NCBI GenBank assembly: GCA_041580375.1
Contig: JBFGDZ010000180.1
Coordinates: 1 to 6,471, forward strand
From: JAPUIN01 sp041580375
GTDB taxonomy: Bacteria; Acidobacteriota; Polarisedimenticolia; Gp22-AA2
DNA: 6,471 nucleotides
Direction of reading: 5' to 3'
The position numbers were made by a program, and so were the translations under genes. The notes below the pieces were generated by a model. That model did no database searches, had not been told where the DNA came from, and was given only the letters and a program-made list of their open reading frames with translations. Below are positions 5,373 through 6,471 of the stretch, piece after piece (the first letter of the stretch is position 1; every line of letters starts with the position of its first letter).

Positions 5373-6353
5373 ATGGCGACGAATCGAGCTCCAAATCAGC
5401 CCCTTCCGGCCCCGGCACGATGGGGCCGGGATCCGCGCCATTACCAGATCGTCATCCTCGCCACTCTTCTTCTTTATGGTCTGCTGCGGCTCGATCTCGA
5501 GATCCGCCCCGCGCAGGCCGCGATCCTGCTGGCGGCGTCGCTCGCGGCCCAGTGGTTCTGGACCCGCGCCCTCGGCCGGGGGCCGTTCGAGCCGCGCAGC
5601 GCCCTGATCTCCGGTCTCTCCCTCTGCCTGCTGTTGCGGACCGCGTCGCCCGTCCTCGCCGCGGCCGCCGCCTTCGTGACCATCTCGAGCAAGTTCCTCG
5701 TCCGCTTCCGGGGCAAGCACGTCTTCAATCCGACCAACTTCGGGATCGTCGTCATGATCCTCGCGACCGGAAGCGTCTGGGTCTCCCCCGGCCAGTGGGG
5801 GGCGGGCGCCTGGTTCGGGTTCCTGCTCGCCTGCCTGGGCGGCGTCGTGGTGAGCCGGGCGGCGCGGGCGGATGTCACCTTCGCATTTCTGGGATCGTAC
5901 GCGGGGCTTCTCGTCCTGCGGGCGTTGCGGCTCGGCGATCCGCTCGCGATTCCGCTGCATCAGCTCCAGAGCGGCGCCCTGCTGATCTTCGCCTTCCTGA
6001 TGATCTCCGATCCGAAGACGACGCCCGACTCCCGGTCGGGACGAATCCTGTTCGCGGTTCTCGTCGCGCTCGGAGGCTACCTCGTCCAGTTCGGGCTCTA
6101 CCGCCCGAACGGTGTGCTCTATTCGCTCGCATTCTTCTGCTGTCTGGTGCCGGTCATCGACCGCCTGCTGCCCGGCCGTCCGTACGCCTGGCCGGGACGG
6201 CGCTCGCCGTCCGCGCCCGTCGATCGAGGAGGTTCCCATGAGACGCTGGTTCCTGTTCCCGTTGCTGTTCGCGTGTCTCGCGCTGGCGCCGCGCCCCGTT
6301 TTCGCATTCTGCGGCTTCTACGTGGCGCGGGCCGATGCGCGCCTGTTCAATAA
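5373..6353 (+). CDS. Orphan RnfD/NqrB-like integral membrane protein
   Basis: A 326-residue frame whose first 273 residues look like a compact member of the NQR2/RnfD family, the flavin-carrying membrane subunits of Rnf and Na+-NQR complexes. Family-like features are RGKHVFNPTNFG (113-124) and FLMISDPKTTP (208-218) followed by SGRILFA. Hydrophobic stretches at about 25-40, 47-66, 76-88, 93-110, 122-137, 144-161, 168-185, 200-212, 225-243 and 247-262 suggest roughly eight to ten membrane segments. The covalent-FMN motif S(T)GAT is not seen; the nearest is SGAL at 200-203. No rnfA/B/C/E/G or nqr partner is in view. Residues 274-326 are hydrophilic, look unrelated to the family and overlap the next gene by 116 bp. 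Start ATG 5373 has only a weak GGGG next to it. The neighbouring DUF2330 gene suggests a joint function at the membrane; the function itself is unknown. Confidence 0.8.
   Translation: MATNRAPNQPLPAPARWGRDPRHYQIVILATLLLYGLLRLDLEIRPAQAAILLAASLAAQWFWTRALGRGPFEPRSALISGLSLCLLLRTASPVLAAAAAFVTISSKFLVRFRGKHVFNPTNFGIVVMILATGSVWVSPGQWGAGAWFGFLLACLGGVVVSRAARADVTFAFLGSYAGLLVLRALRLGDPLAIPLHQLQSGALLIFAFLMISDPKTTPDSRSGRILFAVLVALGGYLVQFGLYRPNGVLYSLAFFCCLVPVIDRLLPGRPYAWPGRRSPSAPVDRGGSHETLVPVPVAVRVSRAGAAPRFRILRLLRGAGRCAPVQ
6227..6232 (+). promoter_or_regulatory. Ribosome binding site of the DUF2330 gene
   Basis: A perfect AGGAGG ends 5 bp before the ATG at 6238. It is the best ribosome binding site in the window and lies inside the reading frame of the RnfD-like gene, so DUF2330 translation starts independently at this point despite the overlap. 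Confidence 0.75.
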
Positions 6354-6471
6354 GGCGTCCCGGGTCGTCCTGGTGAGGGACGGCGACCGCACCGTCATCA
6401 CGATGGCCAACGACTACCGGGGCGATCCGACGGAGTTCGCCCTCGTCGTCCCGGTCCCCACCTTCATCGAG
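6238..6471 (+). CDS. DUF2330 domain protein, exported (5' part only)
   Basis: The first 78 codons of a gene that continues past the right edge. Residues 1-23 form a Sec signal peptide: MRRW, a hydrophobic core (FLFPLLFACLALA) and a VFA cleavage site before F24. The mature start FCGFYVARADARLFNKAS and the following VVLVRDGDRTVITMANDY and EFALVVPVPT match the N-terminus of DUF2330 proteins as I know them. C25 is the first mature cysteine. DUF2330 has no assigned biochemical activity; many members appear to be exported or membrane-anchored at the C-terminus, which cannot be seen here. The gene starts within the RnfD-like frame, behind a perfect AGGAGG, indicating tight co-expression. Family assignment is from memory of the motif pattern, not a search. 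Confidence 0.82.
   Translation, partial: MRRWFLFPLLFACLALAPRPVFAFCGFYVARADARLFNKASRVVLVRDGDRTVITMANDYRGDPTEFALVVPVPTFIE

Noticed and set aside
4022..6241. 739-codon plus-strand frame overlapping the aminotransferase and RnfD-like genes
   Set aside because: It is an out-of-frame shadow with Arg/Pro/Gly-rich sequence. Both real genes in the other frames show conserved catalytic or membrane motifs. Only its terminal TGA is of interest, as a possible pre-frameshift end of the RnfD-like gene.
6238..6309. Lipoprotein signal on the DUF2330 protein
   Set aside because: The cysteine at residue 13 is preceded by LFA, with Phe at -2, and lies inside the hydrophobic core. A signal peptidase I site at VFA (21-23) fits better.
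5373..6353. Part of a complete Rnf or Na+-NQR operon
   Set aside because: Neither flanking gene is an Rnf/Nqr subunit and the protein lacks an evident SGAT flavin motif.

Overview
The window is a very GC-rich, gene-dense bacterial segment of roughly 70% GC, with strongly G/C-ending codons in every real gene. It shows no mobile elements, RNA genes or CRISPR repeats. A Tat-exported aminotransferase and a DUF2330 protein beside a small RnfD/NqrB-like membrane protein suggest a free-living, didermic, soil- or sediment-type bacterium, for example Acidobacteriota, Myxococcota or a related uncultured lineage. That placement is a low-confidence inference.

Layout, left to right: (1) the last 24 codons of an unidentified plus-strand gene, overlapping by ATGA with (2) a complete dinB for DNA polymerase IV. 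(3) Convergent to dinB is a stand-alone PD-(D/E)XK nuclease of the Cas4/AddB type with an apparent Fe-S cluster cysteine set. A 109-bp divergent spacer follows. It carries a perfect TATAAT so close to the nuclease start codon that the mRNA would be nearly leaderless, plus several dyads. (4) A PYROXD2-like FAD oxidoreductase (COG1233, distantly related to CrtI) is on the plus strand. A 162-bp spacer follows, with a strong 9-bp-stem hairpin and a TTGACT promoter-like element. (5) A HisC-like PLP aminotransferase carries a Tat signal peptide. (6) An orphan RnfD/NqrB-like integral membrane protein reads 116 bp into (7) the start of a DUF2330 protein with a Sec signal peptide, which runs off the right edge.

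Functionally, the left third looks like DNA repair and damage tolerance (translesion polymerase plus Fe-S nuclease). The middle holds two unrelated-looking metabolic enzymes. The right end is the least explained part: a membrane protein from a flavin/electron-transfer family, outside any Rnf or Nqr operon and lacking an evident covalent-FMN threonine motif, coupled to an exported domain of unknown function. I consider the RnfD-like/DUF2330 pair the best candidate for an undescribed system, with the Tat-exported aminotransferase and the orphan Fe-S nuclease as secondary leads. No function beyond family level can be proved from the sequence alone.
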